This document shows positions 1 through 8,344 of a stretch of DNA of 47,374 bases, one piece after another. The stretch is from Cryobacterium sp. Y50 (lineage in GTDB: Bacteria; Actinomycetota; Actinomycetes; Actinomycetales; Microbacteriaceae), in NCBI RefSeq assembly GCF_002929805.1, contig NZ_PJJM01000073.1, forward strand, positions 1 through 47,374, read 5' to 3'. A program made the position numbers and the translations under genes. Position 1 is the first letter of the stretch, and each line of letters begins with the position of its first letter. The notes under the pieces were generated by a model that was not told where the DNA came from, searched no databases, and saw only the letters and a list, made by a program, of their open reading frames with translations.

Positions 1-30
1 GACGTAGGGCGAGAATCAGGAATCATCACC

Positions 31-465
31 ATGTCCAGCCCGTCTGTGATCGCCGTGCGCGACGATAGTCCTATGAGTAGTCCCGGACCCCGAGCTGGTG
101 GTCCGACCTCGAGAAGGTCGTTCAGTCCAGCGCAGAAGCTAGCCCATTTGGCTGCGCATGACGCGGCCATCAAGAACAACGAGGGCGGCGCGTATCTGCG
201 CACCGAAGGTTTGTACTCCTCACAGATCACGGAGTGGCGCAAACTGCGCGACGCGGGTGTTCTGGCGGGGAAGAAACCCGGGGAGAAGATTGGCCGGTTA
301 ACGCCAGAGCAAGCGGCAATAGCCCGGCTGCGCCGCCAGTTGAACAAGACCGAGCAGCGCCTGGAAACGTCGGGGGTGGCGTTGGAGATCATGTCAAAAA
401 TGCACGAGCTACTCGAAAGTCTTTCGAAGAGCTCGCGGGACGAAACACCGTGCGCGTTGCCGTAA
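31..465 (+). CDS. IS3-type transposase OrfA (helix-turn-helix protein)
   Basis: First ORF of a two-ORF insertion sequence, 144 aa. It is rich in basic residues. A helix-turn-helix-like segment lies at roughly residues 30-75 (motif SPAQKLAHLAAHDAA, then SSQITEWRKLRDAG). A charged, probably coiled-coil stretch follows at about 90-125 (ARLRRQLNKTEQRLE). In IS3 elements OrfA binds the transposon ends and acts together with the DDE protein encoded by OrfB. Its stop TAA (463-465) overlaps the ATG of the next ORF as TAATG, which suggests termination-reinitiation coupling. The 5' end of the element lies at or beyond the window start, so its left terminal repeat cannot be seen. The family is clear from the pairing with a DDE ORF; the subgroup is not assigned. 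Confidence 0.75.
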   Translation: MSSPSVIAVRDDSPMSSPGPRAGGPTSRRSFSPAQKLAHLAAHDAAIKNNEGGAYLRTEGLYSSQITEWRKLRDAGVLAGKKPGEKIGRLTPEQAAIARLRRQLNKTEQRLETSGVALEIMSKMHELLESLSKSSRDETPCALP

Positions 466-1472
466 TGATCGCTTACCGCGAACTGGCCAGCCGAGGGATC
501 TCGACTCGCGTCGCGGCCGACTTGGTCGGTGTTCCTCGGGCAACAGCGACCAGGAAACCACGCATCCCGGTGACCGGGCCGTCTCCGATCCCGGCGAACA
601 AGATCGATGATGCCGACCGTCGGCAGATTCTCGCTGTCGTCAATTCGGAGTCGTTCGTGGATCTGCCACCGATCCAGATCTACGCGCAGCTGCTCGACGC
701 GGGCACCTACTTGTGCTCAATATCAACGATGTATCGAGTGTTGAACGAGAACCAGCAGGTCAAGGAACGCCGCCGCCTGGCCCGCCATCCGGCGCGGGCG
801 ATCCTGGAGCTGACGGCAACGGGGCCAGGCCAGGTCTACTCGTGGGATATTACGAAACTTGCAGGTCCGGTCAAGGGGAAGTATTTCGACGCTTACGTGA
901 TGATCGATATTTACTCCCGGTACATCGTCGGCGCGTATGTTCACACGTCGGAATCGGGCGAGCTGGCGGTGGAGATGATGAAGGAAATCTTCGGCATTCA
1001 CGGCGTCCCGCACGTCGTTCACTCCGACCGCGGCACGTCGATGACATCCAAGACCGTCGCGGCGTTATTGTCTGATCTGGAGGTCACCAAGTCGCACTCG
1101 AGGCCTCGAGTGAGCAACGATAATCCCTACAGCGAGGCGTGGTTCAAGACCCTCAAATTCCCGCCGACGTTCCCCGAACGCTTCGGCTCCCTGTCCGACG
1201 CGAAGACGTTCATGGCCGCGTTCGTCGACGGCTACAACCACGAGCATCGCCATTCCGGGATCGGCCTGAACACGCCCGCCGACGTTCACTACGGCCTCGC
1301 AGCGGCGAAAGCCATCGAACGAGCAGCGACGCTGGACGCGGCACGCGCGCGCTTCCCCGAGCGATTCAGCACAACCCAGGCACCAAAGATCCTGTCCATT
1401 CCCGAGACGGCATGGATCAACAAACCAGCCGACAAACCCACCGAGAATGACCGCCTCGAACTAGCCGCCTAA
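465..1472 (+). CDS. IS3-type transposase OrfB (DDE/rve integrase domain)
   Basis: Catalytic transposase of the first element, 335 aa from the ATG overlapping the OrfA stop. The same frame is open upstream to 234, so a fused product made by -1 frameshifting in the overlap is an alternative. The rve core shows the DDE residues: D in YSWDITK, D in HSDRGTSM, and E in NDNPYSEAWFKTLK. The usual IS3 tail motif is seen as YNHEHRHSGIG. An HTH_21-like region sits near residues 50-100 (IYAQLLDAG, STMYRVL). No frameshift or internal stop is visible, so the gene may still work. It is transcribed towards the truncated IS110 gene. Confidence 0.85.
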   Translation: MIAYRELASRGISTRVAADLVGVPRATATRKPRIPVTGPSPIPANKIDDADRRQILAVVNSESFVDLPPIQIYAQLLDAGTYLCSISTMYRVLNENQQVKERRRLARHPARAILELTATGPGQVYSWDITKLAGPVKGKYFDAYVMIDIYSRYIVGAYVHTSESGELAVEMMKEIFGIHGVPHVVHSDRGTSMTSKTVAALLSDLEVTKSHSRPRVSNDNPYSEAWFKTLKFPPTFPERFGSLSDAKTFMAAFVDGYNHEHRHSGIGLNTPADVHYGLAAAKAIERAATLDAARARFPERFSTTQAPKILSIPETAWINKPADKPTENDRLELAA

Positions 1473-1731
1473 ACCCCCACTGGCCTCATCCGCCTTGACG
1501 GTGATGATGGGAGTAGGCCGTGGAATGGTGTGACTCCAACCTTGACTGACGCTTCGTGAAGCTGTCCTTAATTTGATCCGTCCACCGTTCCGCGGCTTGC
1601 ATCAAACGCATTCGCCAGGCGGACATGACCTAATAGGAGCTTGACCAAGAAGTCCCATCACCGTCTTGTCTGCCCACCTGACGAACGCGAGTCCGCCCTG
1701 TTACTCGAGCGTCAGAGGAGCTATTCCCATC
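1473..1731 (+). other. Noncoding left end of the truncated IS110 element (candidate bridge-RNA region)
   Basis: About 260 bases with no convincing gene lie between the first IS3-like OrfB and the IS110 start codon. IS110-group elements are known to keep a long noncoding left end that is transcribed into a structured bridge RNA. This stretch is in the right place for one, but I could not derive a convincing fold by eye. It contains the octamer ATAGGAGC (1633-1640), which also occurs just past the intact IS110 gene at 4714-4721. A ribosome binding site (AGAGGAG, about 1714-1720) precedes the IS110 ATG. The exact element boundary and the RNA are inference. Confidence 0.35.
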
Positions 1732-2281
1732 ATGACAACCGACGACATCAGCGTCATCGCCGGCATCGACACCCACGCCGACACCCATCACGTCGCCATC
1801 ATCACCAATTACGGCAAACACCTTGCCGATAAGAAGTTTCTGGCCGTGGGATCCGGCTACCGCGAAATCGCCGAATACATCACCCGGTATGGACCGGTGA
1901 TCGCTGTCGGCGTCGAAGGAACAGGGTCCTGCGGTGCTGAATTGACCCGGGTCCTGATCCACGAGGGCTTCGACGTGAAAGAGGTCAACCGGCCCAATCG
2001 CCAAGCCCGACGCATCTACGGCAAGTCCGATCCGCTAGACGCCTATCAGGCCGCCGAATCTGTCCTCGCCCAGCACGGCACCTCTACACCAAAAGCCCGC
2101 GACGGTAACGTCGAAGCCCTCCGAGTGCTGCGCACCGCGCGCACCAGCGCGATGAAGGCACGCACCGCGGTACTAACGCAGATCAGCGCCGTACTGACAT
2201 CGGCCCCAGAGAGTATCCGGGCCAAATATCGGGGCAAGACCAGCGAATCCCGTGCCAAAAGCATTGGGCTGCTGCGGGGAT
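1732..2281 (+). pseudogene. IS110-family transposase, N-terminal half only (cut by an IS3 element)
   Basis: The RuvC-like DEDD domain of an IS110 recombinase is present: D13 in GIDTHAD, E62 in VEGTGSCG, and D100/D103 in KSDPLDA. Reading stays in frame to about 2280 (SIGLLRGF). There the terminal repeat of the inverted IS3 element begins and the protein runs into foreign sequence, with a stop at 2421. The C-terminal transposase_20 domain with its catalytic serine is missing and is not found beyond the IS3 element. This protein differs clearly in sequence from the intact IS110 at 3629, so the two are separate elements and not halves of one. It should not be functional. Confidence 0.85.
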
Positions 2282-2308
2282 TTCGGACAGCGGAATTAGT
2301 GGTTTCTT

Positions 2309-3205
2309 CTACGCTGCCAGGGCTGGCTGTTGATAACCATAGTGGACTTCGTTGGGGCGTCGGTAGCCGAGCGCTGAGTGCCGGCGTCGGCTGTTGTAGA
2401 ACCCCTCGATGTAGCGGATGATGTCGCTGCGGGCTTGGGTTTTGGTCGCGTAAATGGTCCGGTAGACGCGCTCGTTTTTGAGCATCGAGAAGAACGATTC
2501 AGCCATGCTGTTATCCCAACACACGCCAGTGCGACCCATGGACGAGCGCATCCCCAGACTGCTCACCAAGGCCCGGAAATCGGCCGACGTGTAAACACTT
2601 CCGCGATCGGAGTGCCAGATCGCGTCAGGCAGGATCGGAGTCGTCGCAGCAGCATTCTTGAGCGCGTCAGCGACCAGTTCGGTGCGCATATGATCGGCGA
2701 TGGACCACCCGACGACCTTCTTGGAGAAGCAGTCGATGACGGTGGCCAGGTAGATGAACCCCTGCCAGGTGTGGATGTAGGTAACGTCGCCGACGAACTT
2801 CACTCCTGGGCGGTCAGCGGTGAAGTTGCGCTTCACCAGATCCGGCATGGACGCTGCGGCCGTAGCGTCCGCCTCGGTCGTGACCCGGAACGGACGCGGC
2901 TGACAGGCGACAAGGCTCTCGGCACGCATGATCTGGCGCACCAGCTCTGGGGAACACTCGGTGTTCTCCTCGGCCAGGTCGACGTGGATTCGCCGATACC
3001 CGTAGGTCCCGTCGGACGCTTCGAAGAAGTGCTGGACTCGTGCCGTCAACGCTTCCCTACGGGCCGCGGTGGCCGACTGTGGGCGACCCAACCAGTGGTA
3101 AAACCCCGAGGTCGATACCCCCAACCACCGGCACATCTTCACCACCGGATTCAGGTTTCTCGGCTCGTTCTTCTGGGAGTCGACATACTCGTACTTGGCC
3201 ATCAC
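2309..3205 (-). CDS. IS3-family transposase OrfB (DDE integrase)
   Basis: A 298-aa DDE transposase. It has an HTH_21 region at about residues 45-105 (DGTYGYRRIHVDL), then the rve core with D in GDVTYIHTWQG, D in WHSDRGSVYTS and E in DNSMAESFFSMLK. The C-terminal motif is YNSRRRHSALGYRRPNEVHY. Its first codons overlap the end of OrfA by 4 bases (ATGA at 3205-3202). A slippery A6G lies 30-36 bases upstream, so the active protein is probably an OrfAB fusion made by -1 frameshifting, with this ORF giving the free catalytic part. No inactivating change is visible. Confidence 0.9.
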   Translation of the reverse strand: MMAKYEYVDSQKNEPRNLNPVVKMCRWLGVSTSGFYHWLGRPQSATAARREALTARVQHFFEASDGTYGYRRIHVDLAEENTECSPELVRQIMRAESLVACQPRPFRVTTEADATAAASMPDLVKRNFTADRPGVKFVGDVTYIHTWQGFIYLATVIDCFSKKVVGWSIADHMRTELVADALKNAAATTPILPDAIWHSDRGSVYTSADFRALVSSLGMRSSMGRTGVCWDNSMAESFFSMLKNERVYRTIYATKTQARSDIIRYIEGFYNSRRRHSALGYRRPNEVHYGYQQPALAA

Positions 3206-3483
3206 CGCTGCTCCCGCGCGAAGTAGGCCGTCGCTTTTTTCAAGAACGCGGTCTCCGCCCGCAAGTCCTGATTTTCCCGTTCGAGTTCCTTCAGCCGGGC
3301 CCGTTCCGTGACCGTTAACTCGGTCTCCGTCCCGCCATTGGCCTCCCGATACTTGATCAGCCAGTTGCGGAGAGTTTCCGGGCCCACACCGTACGCGACC
3401 GCGACGTCCTTGATCGGTTTGGAGGTGTTGATCACCTCACGGCACAACTCGTCTTTGAACTCCTGAGTGAATCGCCTACGCAA
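3202..3483 (-). CDS. IS3-family transposase OrfA
   Basis: A 93-aa DNA-binding protein of the HTH_Tnp_1 type. It begins MRRRFTQEFKDELC, has a helix-turn-helix near residues 20-45 (IKDVAVAYGVGPETLRNWL), and ends in a leucine-zipper-like segment (ARLKELERENQDLRAETAFL) as is usual for IS3 OrfA. It lies just inside the right terminal repeat and runs into OrfB with a 4-base overlap. It probably binds the terminal repeats and supplies the N-terminal part of the OrfAB transposase. Confidence 0.88.
   Translation of the reverse strand: MRRRFTQEFKDELCREVINTSKPIKDVAVAYGVGPETLRNWLIKYREANGGTETELTVTERARLKELERENQDLRAETAFLKKATAYFAREQR
3234..3240 (-). other. A6G slippery site for -1 frameshifting between IS3 OrfA and OrfB
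   Basis: On the coding (minus) strand the sequence reads TTGAAAAAAGCGACGG inside the LKKATAY codons of OrfA, 29 bases before the OrfB start. A6G is the classical slippery heptamer used by IS3 elements to make the OrfAB fusion. The second, decayed copy keeps the same heptamer at the matching place (around 9636-9642). A stimulating downstream structure was not established. Confidence 0.6.
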
Positions 3484-3628
3484 TGCGGACGTGCTGCTCT
3501 CTCTTCCAGTAGCACCCTCATTTTAAGAGGGCCCACTGTCCGAGATCTCCGGAGCAGGCCAGTGACAGTCCTGTCCACCCGCCGGCGTCAGTGCCACACC
3601 ACACTAACCCCAACCGAACAGGACCACC

Positions 3629-4708
3629 ATGGCAGTTTCTGCACCTCTGAATCTCACCCACTCTGGTCACGTTGTGATCGGCGTCGATACTCACAAACAT
3701 GTCCATGTCGCAGCAGTGATGGACTCCGTTGGCGGCATCCTGTCTTCTCTCACGATCGCAACTGACAATGGCGGCTACCAGCAGCTACTGAGCTGGGCAA
3801 CCGAATTCGGGCAGATCATCGCCTTCGGAATCGAGGGCACCGGCTCTTACGGCGCCGGGCTGACCTCATTCATCCGCCGTAACGGACACCGTGTCGTCGA
3901 GGTGAACCGGCCCGATCGACGAATGCGGCGACTGGTCGGTAAATCTGACACTCTCGATGCCGAAAACGCGGCTCGCGCTGTCCTCGCCGGGTTCGCGACC
4001 GCAGAACCCAAGACCGCAGATGGCACCGTGGAAATGATCCACCAACTTAAAGTCGCCCACGACACAGCGGTGAAAGATCGTTCCGCAGCGATGATCACCC
4101 TCAAAGCAATGCTCATCCACAGCTCAGACCAGCTCCGCCAAGACACCGCCGGCAAAACCCAGGTGATGCTCGCACGACATCTTGCCTCTCTGCGGCCGAC
4201 CCGGCTTGAAACTCCGGATGACAGCAACCGATACACACTCCGATCCCTCGCCCGACGTTGGATTACTCTGAATACTGAGGCGTCGGAGCTTGAGACGATG
4301 ATTGAGGGACTCGTGCTCAAAACCGCACCTCAACTCGTGGAGTCGTTCGGCATCGGGGCCGACACTGCGGCAGAGATCCTCATCGTCGTCGGAGACAACC
4401 CCGAACGCATCAAATCCGAGGCTGCTCTGGCGAAACTCGCTGGGATCAGCCCAATCCCGGCGTCCTCCGGGATGACCTCAGGTCGCCATGGCATCAATCA
4501 CGGCGGCCACCGGCAACTGAACGCCGCGATCTATCGCACCGTCATCGTCCGAATGCGCTTCCATCAGCCCACGATCGAGTACGTGACCCGGCGCACCACC
4601 GAAGGTCTCAGCAAACGCGACATCATCCGCTGCCTGAAGAGATACGTCATCCGCGAGGTCTTCCACCTTGTCTGCCCGGTTGAAAACGCAGTCCTCAAAA
4701 CCAGTTGA
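3629..4708 (+). CDS. IS110-family transposase (recombinase), intact
   Basis: A 359-aa IS110 recombinase. The N-terminal RuvC-like DEDD domain has D20 (IGVDTHKH), E69 (FGIEGTGSYG), and D107/D110 (KSDTLDA). The C-terminal transposase_20 domain carries the serine motif (SPIPASSGMTSGRHG, about residues 274-288) followed by HGGHRQLN. Length is typical of the family. IS110 enzymes insert without terminal repeats, and family members studied recently use a bridge RNA to choose target and donor. At least 80 noncoding bases precede the gene, but the upstream part may have been removed by the IS3 element ending at 3546. The stop codon lies within about 15 bases of the disrupted hydantoinase reading frame, so the right end of the element must be very close. 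Confidence 0.9.
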   Translation: MAVSAPLNLTHSGHVVIGVDTHKHVHVAAVMDSVGGILSSLTIATDNGGYQQLLSWATEFGQIIAFGIEGTGSYGAGLTSFIRRNGHRVVEVNRPDRRMRRLVGKSDTLDAENAARAVLAGFATAEPKTADGTVEMIHQLKVAHDTAVKDRSAAMITLKAMLIHSSDQLRQDTAGKTQVMLARHLASLRPTRLETPDDSNRYTLRSLARRWITLNTEASELETMIEGLVLKTAPQLVESFGIGADTAAEILIVVGDNPERIKSEAALAKLAGISPIPASSGMTSGRHGINHGGHRQLNAAIYRTVIVRMRFHQPTIEYVTRRTTEGLSKRDIIRCLKRYVIREVFHLVCPVENAVLKTS

Positions 4709-4713
4709 CAACT

Positions 4714-5670
4714 ATAGGAGCATCTGTCAAATTATTCACAACGTATAGCGGAGATACGATGGCAGACGAATCGACGATACTGAAGACGCTGACGCATCTA
4801 CGCAGCACAGGAGGACTCGCCTATGTCCACGCGGAATCAAATTCGCTTGTTGAGTCCTCTCAATTGGACGCGGTCGAGCGAAATCAAATTTCAGCCGGCT
4901 TTCATGGTGAAACCCGATCTGAACTGGCCGAAGTCGCAGCAGTCCGAACCGTTCTAGATCTCGCAGAAGCTGCTGGAGCCCCCGTCTATTTTGTTCACCA
5001 ATCCACGCCTGCCGCGATAGAAGCGGTGCGAGAGGCCCGGAACAGGGGACTCAGGGTGTTCAGCGAAACTGTTGTTCATCATCTCGTATTGGACGATGCA
5101 GTATATGAGGGTGATTGTCCAGAACTTTACGTTTGTTGTCCTCCGATACGATCGAAAAATAGTATGCTCCGTGTCGGCGAACTTTTGGGTTCGGGTCATG
5201 TTGACACGGTCGGAAGTGACCATTGTTGTTATGACACTCAACAAAAAGCGTCGTCTAAATCGGACGTCAGAACCATGCCGAATGGTCTCCCGAGCGTTGA
5301 GACCAGGCTTCCTGTTCTCTTTAGTCAATTCGTCACGACGGGTCGCATGACAGCAATGAAGTTCGTGGAGCTTTCTTCCGCAAACCCGGCTCGCCTGAAC
5401 GGACTTTTTCCACGAAAAGGCTTGATCGCACCGGGTTCCGATGCGGATATAGTTCTTTGGGATCCGAGCGCAAAAGTAACTTTAAGATCATCGGACCTCC
5501 ACATGGCAACGGACTTTACGCCATATGAAGGAATTTCTGTCACGGGCCGGCCAATTGCCGCATTTGTCCGGGGGCGCTCAGTCGTTCGTAAGGGTGAATT
5601 TATTGATTCGGCACCTCAAGGGCGGCATGTCAAAGCGAGTCCTGTGTTTCTCCCCAAGGAGGCCAGCTGA
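4714..5670 (+). pseudogene. Dihydropyrimidinase/hydantoinase, N-terminus removed by IS110
   Basis: The C-terminal two thirds of a cyclic amidohydrolase that opens hydantoin or dihydropyrimidine rings. From GASVKLFTTYSGDTM onward it follows the family: metal ligands are seen in AYVHAESN, YFVHQST and VGSDHC, and the C-terminal beta domain in PGSDADIVLWDP. The first part, about 140 codons with the HxH motif and the carboxylated lysine, is absent. The sequence upstream is the end of an IS110 element. An internal ATG at 4759 could start a 303-aa fragment, but it would lack half the metal centre. Codon use is less GC-rich than the neighbours and this is shared with the next gene. The end (TGA 5668-5670) overlaps the next ATG, so the two were an operon. 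Confidence 0.8.
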
Positions 5671-6985
5671 TGTCGAGTATGCCGGATGTGCCTACGTCGA
5701 ATAGAAACTTTCCTGTGAAGTCTCAATCAGAGAATGCGGCAACAGAAGAAAGCGTATCGGTGTGGTCTGAGGAGCTTAAAAAAAACTAGTTGCGGCGTCG
5801 AGTGTAACCGGGGAGGCAACGGAGATTTGGCGCATTGTCGACGAAGTTCTCGCAGACCTCGGGTACACATCACGCGCCATATTCATAGATGAATATCGTA
5901 CGGGACATTTGGAATATAGTCCGCCTGATTCTTGTGGGCAGGTCGGAACGTCTTATGTGGCGACGCATCGGACCTCGAACGTAAACGATCGCGGGGGACG
6001 TGTAAGTGATACGCGCGAAGATTCGGGTCCGACCCTTCTTTTTACCCATCTGGATACGGAACCAGAGCACGCGGGTTGGCGCATTCCGCCGTTAGAACTA
6101 AGGAAGTGCCAACGCAGAGCGTATGGATTAGGTGTCGCGGATGCGAAAGCAGGAATTGTCTCTATCCTCGCAGCGCTCAAAATTCTGCAGAAACAATCAC
6201 GTTTCCCAAAGTATCCACCAGTAGTTGTCTTTGCCACCGCGAAGCAAGGGGGAGGTTTGGGGATGCTTCAAGCGGTGGCTGAAGTGACTGGTGTCAAAGA
6301 GGCGGTCTACTGCCATCCCGCGGAGAGCGGCGAGGGACTTAGACAGCTCAAGACTGCTTCGCGCGGGGTGGCAACAATACGGGCTACTTTTCATGTACGT
6401 ACACCGGTGCCGCAAGAAGAACGATCTCCGATAAGCGCAGATCCTCGTATCGGTCTGAACCCGATAAATGCGTCGGTCGAATTAGCGGCGGCAGTGCGAA
6501 CCTTTCCGTCGGAGTCGGCTATTTGGGAAGTTACAGGGATCACTGGAGGTGGCATAACTCCATTTGAAATACCTGGCACGTCAAAAGTTGACATCTCCTG
6601 CTGGTTTTCTGATCACGATGCAGAGTTTCAGAGATCTTTCGTTGAACGTAAAATTGCCGCGTCGACATCATTGTTCGTAGCACAAGGGGGGATAGTTTCT
6701 GTCGACCTGGTAGGGCTTCGTGCAAATCCGGCAGGGGAAATCAGTTCGAACTTCATCAGGTCAGTTTCTGAGGTTATAGCTTCTGTCACGGGAGTTAATC
6801 CCGAGCGATACGGATGGCACAGTGCGAGTGACTTACGGTTTCCTATTCGCATTCTAGGTGTTCCAACGGTGGGATTTGGAGCGCGTGGTGGCGGATTTTA
6901 TGGGCCAGATGAGTGGGTCGACTTGGATTCGATGGACCAAGTGTCCGAAATTCTAGCGGAATTGCTACTTCGTGGAGAGGAGTAG
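5670..6985 (+). pseudogene. M20-family amidohydrolase/peptidase, frameshifted at an A8 run
   Basis: Start ATG overlaps the hydantoinase stop (TGATG) and follows a strong AAGGAGG (5656-5662). The first frame stops at 5787-5789 after 39 codons, just behind eight A residues (5778-5785). Adding one A restores LKKKLVAASSVTGEATEI, a normal M20 beginning, and the reading then stays open to 6985. The fold is recognisable by FTHLDTE (HxD), GLGVADAKAG and the C-terminal YGWHSASDLRFP. The usual Glu-Glu of the metal centre is replaced: FATAKQGGGLG stands where DEE-x-G is expected. Next to a hydantoinase, an N-carbamoyl amidase or related role is plausible. It is a pseudogene, a slippage-expressed gene, or a sequencing indel. 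Confidence 0.7.
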
Positions 6986-7172
6986 TGGCGTCGTCATCTC
7001 CCGAACATAGAGCTTATACCCGTCCTAGGACTCAGGTGAGGTTCCGGTGGTGATGTGACTGGCTGATCCCAGGCCGAAAGGGGGTGGCCCTAGATCTTCA
7101 TTTTAATGATTCACATAGCAGCCAGGGTATGACTTGATCACAAAGCATTTGGGTGTCTGTTACCTTCAGGGC

Positions 7173-7852
7173 ATGGGGAGTAACGGTTGGACTGAGCGTT
7201 TGGGAGACGCGCTGCGGGCGAGGGCCTCAACGCCAGTTCCTCTTGCCGCCACCGTGACGACGGGCGCGCAATTGAAGGTCAGAGCAACTCTTGCAGCGTT
7301 GGAACGCCAGAACGATTACGCCGCCCACCGTGGTGTCGGCATGGACACGAAGGCGTCGCTGCTCCTTGTTCTATCTGGCATAGTAACGACCGTGAACTTT
7401 TCGGAGGACACGCTGATCTTTCGGCTTTCGACGGTTTTCGCCTTACTGACCGCCGGGTTGGCGATCGTGTCGCTATGGCCCACGAAAGTAAAGGGCATCC
7501 ATTCCAAGACGCTTTCCGATCGAATTTCCGGAACATTTCGGAACGAGCCATTCAGCTCGTATGAGTTCTTCGTTCTCGAGCTAGAGGTAGCGGCGTTCAA
7601 CCGGCGGCAGAAACGAATTCAAGCACGCGGGGTATGGCTCGCAGGGGGTTTGTTGCCTCGGGCGCGATGCTCCTATTGGCGGGGTTAGGCATATTTTGGG
7701 GCGAGGGTTTGACCAACAGCAACGACAACACGGATATCCGGCTTCCGGTACGAGAGACTACGGAAATGCCCTGGCCGCTCCTCTTGCACAATCAGGACGC
7801 CATACGACCACCTGCCCTCAGTGTAATTAATGGAGAATCTAATGGCCCCTGA
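7173..7852 (+). pseudogene. Three-helix membrane protein resembling Pycsar/PycTM effectors, frameshifted
   Basis: Read from the ATG at 7173. Residues 35-60 are a polar helix ending GMDTKASLLLVL, then TM1 (about 61-75), TM2 (83-102, ending SLWP), a soluble stretch to 150, and TM3. The Asp-x-Lys-Ala-Ser start of TM1 and the two-helix hairpin resemble the PycTM/SLATT class of membrane effectors found in nucleotide-second-messenger defence systems. That match is by eye. The frame breaks in a G5 run at about 7644-7648: in the current frame it stops at 7688, while one extra G gives WLAGGFVASGAMLLLAGLG, a clean TM3, and continues to 7852. No cyclase gene is adjacent. A 40-aa ORF overlaps the end. 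Confidence 0.5.
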
Positions 7853-7964
7853 CACAGATAAATCAGACGACAGCAACGCAGTGCCACCTATTGCCGATCG
7901 AGACAGCGAATTGCTCTACCTGAGCGAGAGCGGTAAGAAGCTTGGAAAAACATCGGGGGATTAA
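7842..7964 (+). CDS. Small acidic protein, 40 aa
   Basis: Short ORF starting MAPDTDKSDDSNAVPPIAD and ending SGKKLGKTSGD. It follows GGAGAA at 7832-7837, four bases before its ATG, and overlaps the end of the restored membrane-protein frame by 11 bases, suggesting translational coupling. It is hydrophilic with an acidic first half and basic tail, has no membrane segment, and resembles no family I can name. The good ribosome site and overlap make it a likely real small gene; its function is unknown and may relate to the upstream membrane protein. Confidence 0.45.
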   Translation: MAPDTDKSDDSNAVPPIADRDSELLYLSESGKKLGKTSGD

Positions 7965-8108
7965 CACGGAGCAGTCATAGGCCTTCGAGGCAACAACTCA
8001 CGTGTGACGATGGTGACTGGCGAGTACTGGAACGAATTCGTCCTTAGCCTGGAACGTCGTACACACCCGCCGAGAAGTCCCCAGTCGTAGCAAGGCCTCC
8101 CGAATAGG

Positions 8109-8135
8109 CTGAAACACCCACTGCGGGTGTTTCAG
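8109..8135 (+). terminator. Hairpin, 11-bp perfect stem (possible terminator)
   Basis: CTGAAACACCC and GGGTGTTTCAG pair perfectly around a five-base loop. There is no T-run directly after it, so it may act as a Rho-independent terminator only weakly, or as an mRNA-end structure. It lies about 145 bases past the small acidic ORF. Confidence 0.45.
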
Positions 8136-8173
8136 GAAATTGAAGTCTCGTTTTCATGAAATCCAAGCGAACG

Positions 8174-8213
8174 GGCCGGTTGAGTAGAAATACTCGGCCG
8201 GCCTTCGGTTTTT
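8174..8213 (+). terminator. Intrinsic terminator with GAAA tetraloop
   Basis: A 13-pair stem (GGCCGGTTGAGTA with TACTCGGCCGGCC, including two G-T pairs) closes on GAAA, a GNRA tetraloop. It is followed after five bases by TTTTT (8209-8213). This is a well-formed intrinsic terminator for transcripts on the plus strand, probably the end of the membrane-protein/small-ORF transcript. The 380 bases from 7965 to 8344 hold only this and the preceding hairpin. Confidence 0.65.
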
Positions 8214-8344
8214 AACGGTGTTGGCGGGGCCGATCGGGCCGGTTGAGGCGGAGTTGCTCGTTTAAATGGGAAAAGGCCTGCGGGTGGGCAGGCTGATGCT
8301 TTCGGTGCGCGGGTGGTTGGTGCTGGAGTAGGTGGCGGCCGTTG

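Larger units (their letters stand above)
2280..3546 (-). mobile_element. IS3-family insertion sequence, complete copy
   Basis: About 1.26 kb element read on the minus strand, with OrfA and OrfB both open. The ends carry an 11-base inverted repeat with one mismatch: ATTTCGGACAG at 2280-2290 against the reverse complement of CTGTCCGAGAT at 3536-3546. The inner 8 bases (TCGGACAG) are perfect. The same ends bound the decayed copy at 8930-9950. The element truncates the IS110 gene on its left and abuts the noncoding left side of another IS110 on its right. No target duplication could be assigned because the flanks appear to come from different elements. Confidence 0.8.

Noticed and set aside
1732..4708. 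The two IS110 reading frames as halves of one gene split by the IS3 element
   Set aside because: Both have their own N-terminal DEDD motifs and different sequences, so they are two elements. The first has simply lost its C-terminus.
7134..7172. TTG at 7134 as the start of the PycTM-like protein
   Set aside because: It adds 13 residues without family character, and there is a better placed ATG at 7173.
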